A stretch of DNA of 64,000 nucleotides from a bacterium. GTDB taxonomy: Bacteria; SZUA-182; DTGQ01. The translations under genes and the position numbers were made by a program. The notes below the pieces were generated by a model. The model searched no databases, was not told where the DNA came from, and saw only the letters and a list, made by a program, of their open reading frames with translations. Of the stretch, positions 62,228-64,000 are shown piece by piece. Position 1 is the first letter of the stretch; every line of letters starts with the position of its first letter. The stretch is from positions 47,062 to 111,061 of the forward strand of contig JAILZY010000002.1 of NCBI GenBank assembly GCA_023512255.1, given 5' to 3'.

Positions 62228-62255
62228 ACAAGAATCTCATTACAAGAATCTCACC
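62228..62255. repeat. 14-bp tandem duplication upstream of proS
   Basis: ACAAGAATCTCATT is followed by ACAAGAATCTCACC, 16 bp before the proS start codon. Confidence 0.75.
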
Positions 62256-62360
62256 CAAATTTTACCCAAAATATCTTTTTCACTCCGCTCATGGTAGCAA
62301 AGAGCCCCTACTTTTGCAAGCCCTAATACCGATTTGACACTCCAAGAAAGAATAATTAAA

Positions 62361-63683
62361 TTAACCCCGATCGCTTATTCTCCCCAAGGTCCTGCCTTCG
62401 AGAACCTCGGTTATTTCCACCATGACCTGCTGGTTGATTAGCCCATCGCCCCCCTCAACCACCACCTTGATATAGTTTCCGGTCAGGGCAATAAGGCCGC
62501 CGGTCTGCTCATCCCTTTGCCCTAGAACAAGGGCTGGAAGGGGAAGATTCAAAAATTGCCGCCTGAAGTGATAGAATTTCCTCCTGCTCAAAGCCCGCAA
62601 GGCGCGACATCGCTCCTTCTTTATGCTGCCGTCAATCTGAGGCGACATCCTGGCTGCCTCTGTTCCGGGCCGCGGGGAGAAGCTGAAAACATGGAGGTAA
62701 GCCAAGGGGAGAGATTCAATAAACCGGAAGGTCCTCTGAAAGCTCTCCTCACTCTCACCAGGAAAGCCAACTATGACATCCGCTCCTGTGGCCAGATAAG
62801 GCCTCTGGGAGACTAACTCTTCAATTAGCTGGCGGTAGTAAGCGCTTGTGTAGGGCCTTCGCATGGCCTGAAGAATCTGATCATCCCCACTCTGCAGGGG
62901 AATGTGCAGATGAGGGCAAACTCGGTGACAGTGGGTAACCACTCTTTTCAGGGCCGGGGTAAACTCCGTAGGCTCGATGGAGCTTAAGCGTATTCGGATC
63001 TGGCTCAATCTTTGATCGGTGAGCAGGGCTTCAAGAAGGGCGGCCAGATCGATCCTCTCCTCTAAGTCCTGACCATAGGTGCCAAGGTGAATGCCGGTTA
63101 GAACCAGCTCTTGATAGCCATTTTCGATCAGCCGCCTGGCCTGGGCCAGAACGTCATCCGGCCGGGCGCTGCGATTTCTCCCCCGGGCTGTGGGCACAAT
63201 GCAATAGCTACACCGCTGGTCGCACCCTTCCTGGATTTTTAAAAAAGCTCTGGTGTAGCCGGGAAAATGGTTGATAAGCTGAGGATCAAACTGCGTCTTT
63301 TGGCTAAGCTCACTCACTATAATCTTCGGATAACCTCGCTTGCTGAGCGTGGCAAGATAATGTACCAGATGGCCTTTCTCGGTATTGCCAACCACTAGGT
63401 CCACCCCGGGCATAGAGGCTAGCCGCTGCGGATTGACCTGGGCCGAGCAGCCCGTAGCCACAATCAACGCCTGGGGGTTAGTCTGCTGGGCCTGTCTTAT
63501 CTTCATCCTGGAGTGGTAATCCCCTTTGTTAGTAACCGTGCAGGTGTTTATAATATAGACGTCAGCCACGCTCTCGAAGGGAACGATTGAATAGCCGCAC
63601 TGCTCAAGTTGCTCCTGCAAGAACATGGTCTCATATTGATTCAGCTTACAGCCAAGAGTAAATAATGCTGCTTTTTGAGACAT
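62361..63683 (-). CDS. mtaB: tRNA t6A37 methylthiotransferase MtaB
   Basis: Radical SAM enzyme that adds a methylthio group to t6A at position 37 of certain tRNAs. The 440-residue protein has the N-terminal UPF0004 domain with FTLGCKLNQYE and NTCTVTNKGDYHSRMKIRQA (the KLNQYE form is typical of MtaB rather than MiaB or RimO), the radical SAM cluster motif CDQRCSYCIVPTARG and the C-terminal TRAM domain. The three extra cluster cysteines are present (GCKLNQ, NTCTV, TGCSA). It is the first minus-strand gene from the right edge; the adjacent spacer is AT-rich and contains repeat D2. Confidence 0.95.
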   Translation of the reverse strand: MSQKAALFTLGCKLNQYETMFLQEQLEQCGYSIVPFESVADVYIINTCTVTNKGDYHSRMKIRQAQQTNPQALIVATGCSAQVNPQRLASMPGVDLVVGNTEKGHLVHYLATLSKRGYPKIIVSELSQKTQFDPQLINHFPGYTRAFLKIQEGCDQRCSYCIVPTARGRNRSARPDDVLAQARRLIENGYQELVLTGIHLGTYGQDLEERIDLAALLEALLTDQRLSQIRIRLSSIEPTEFTPALKRVVTHCHRVCPHLHIPLQSGDDQILQAMRRPYTSAYYRQLIEELVSQRPYLATGADVIVGFPGESEESFQRTFRFIESLPLAYLHVFSFSPRPGTEAARMSPQIDGSIKKERCRALRALSRRKFYHFRRQFLNLPLPALVLGQRDEQTGGLIALTGNYIKVVVEGGDGLINQQVMVEITEVLEGRTLGRISDRG

Positions 63684-64000
63684 TTTTTGAGATATTATTG
63701 AGAGATTATAGTTTTATTATATAAAACTAATCTGTGTAATTAGATATAATCTATAACATAATTTATGTATTTACTATGATATGTATTCACTATAACATGT
63801 GCTAATTATAACAAATAATTTCAATTAGTTCAATGAGCGGATTGAAATTAAAGTTTTAGGAAAGGGGTATAAGGGGAAAACCCTTTTTCAAAAGGGTTTT
63901 CCCTTTTCAAAAGGGTTTTCCCCCAGATGTTCCCCATGTTTAAATTAGGAGGAGGAGATAAGCCGCAGGGGAAGGGTATTGAGGTAAAAGATAATAGTAT
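63684..64000. other. AT-rich right-edge spacer with repeat D2
   Basis: No gene is seen. Positions 63700-63840 are very AT-rich with near-repeats (TATGTATTCACTATAACATG) and could hold the mtaB promoter. Repeat D2 lies at 63851-63925. Beyond it AGGAGGAGGAGATAAG resembles a ribosome-binding site, but no start codon with a frame follows within the window. Confidence 0.5.
63851..63925 (+). repeat. Repeat D, copy 2, with an extra hairpin arm
   Basis: AAGTTTTAGGAAAGGGGT, then GGGGAAAACCCTTTTTC and two tandem AAAAGGGTTTTCCC arms. It matches the complement of D1 (52551-52610) apart from the duplicated arm. Confidence 0.75.

Noticed and set aside
63927-64000. Start of a plus-strand gene at the right edge
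   Set aside because: A purine-rich ribosome-binding-like stretch is present but no start codon with an open frame follows before the window ends.

Overview
The window looks like a chromosomal segment of a Gram-negative bacterium. It encodes an outer-membrane assembly lipoprotein (BamD), a Wza-type outer-membrane polysaccharide exporter and signal-peptide lipoproteins. Its nitrogen genes have an archaeal flavour: a single-chain glutamate synthase, a class I-alpha glutamine synthetase and an NrpR-type 2-oxoglutarate sensor. It also has two perfect sigma-54 promoter motifs and an NtrC-type regulator. That mix fits a deltaproteobacterial-like or uncultivated lineage, but I cannot name the taxon. 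There are no rRNA or tRNA genes, CRISPR arrays or prophages that I can see.

Layout. (1) 1-2.9 kb, plus strand: the last two genes of a GldG/DUF4340 ABC-transporter accessory operon. (2) 3.4-6.1 kb, plus: a sigma-54 promoter driving two paralogous secreted proteins with a folded N-terminal domain and Gly/Tyr- or Pro/Tyr-rich tails. (3) 6.3-12.2 kb: nitrogen module with glnA and gltB-like on minus, nrpR and lhgO on plus, and palindromes in the gltB/nrpR divergent spacer. (4) 12.3-15.0 kb, plus: ftsH and a small membrane protein. (5) 15.0-48.1 kb, all minus: a large exopolysaccharide locus. It contains an O-antigen ligase-like protein, a giant secreted GH2 hydrolase, a polyprenyl-phosphate sugar transferase, wecB, several glycosyltransferases, a radical SAM protein, a DUF4258/DUF2283 pair, Wzy, a pyruvyltransferase, Wzx, the complete dTDP-rhamnose pathway, Wzc, Wza, an asparagine-synthetase homologue lacking its catalytic cysteine, an exosortase-cluster-type glycosyltransferase and a PLP decarboxylase. 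(6) 48.3-63.7 kb, all minus: alpha/beta hydrolase, a debranching-enzyme/glycosyltransferase pair, an overlapping rhomboid-ntrC-hisI-M16 operon, bamD, trpB2, proS and mtaB.

How the parts fit. WecB makes UDP-ManNAc, RfbABCD makes dTDP-rhamnose, the polyprenyl transferase loads the first sugar, glycosyltransferases extend it and the pyruvyltransferase decorates it. Wzx flips the unit, Wzy polymerises it, and Wzc and Wza control length and export. The same 17-bp sigma-54 motif lies upstream of wza and upstream of the secreted low-complexity proteins, so polymer export and matrix protein may be co-regulated.

The most unusual points are: the Cys-to-Gly asparagine-synthetase homologue beside an amine-generating enzyme; the sigma-54 link between matrix proteins and exopolysaccharide; the archaeal-type nitrogen module with lhgO behind nrpR; a rhomboid gene split by an 11-base homopolymer; several non-autonomous inverted-repeat elements in the polysaccharide locus; and a genome-wide habit of 13-28 bp tandem duplications in intergenic spacers, often touching a start or stop codon.
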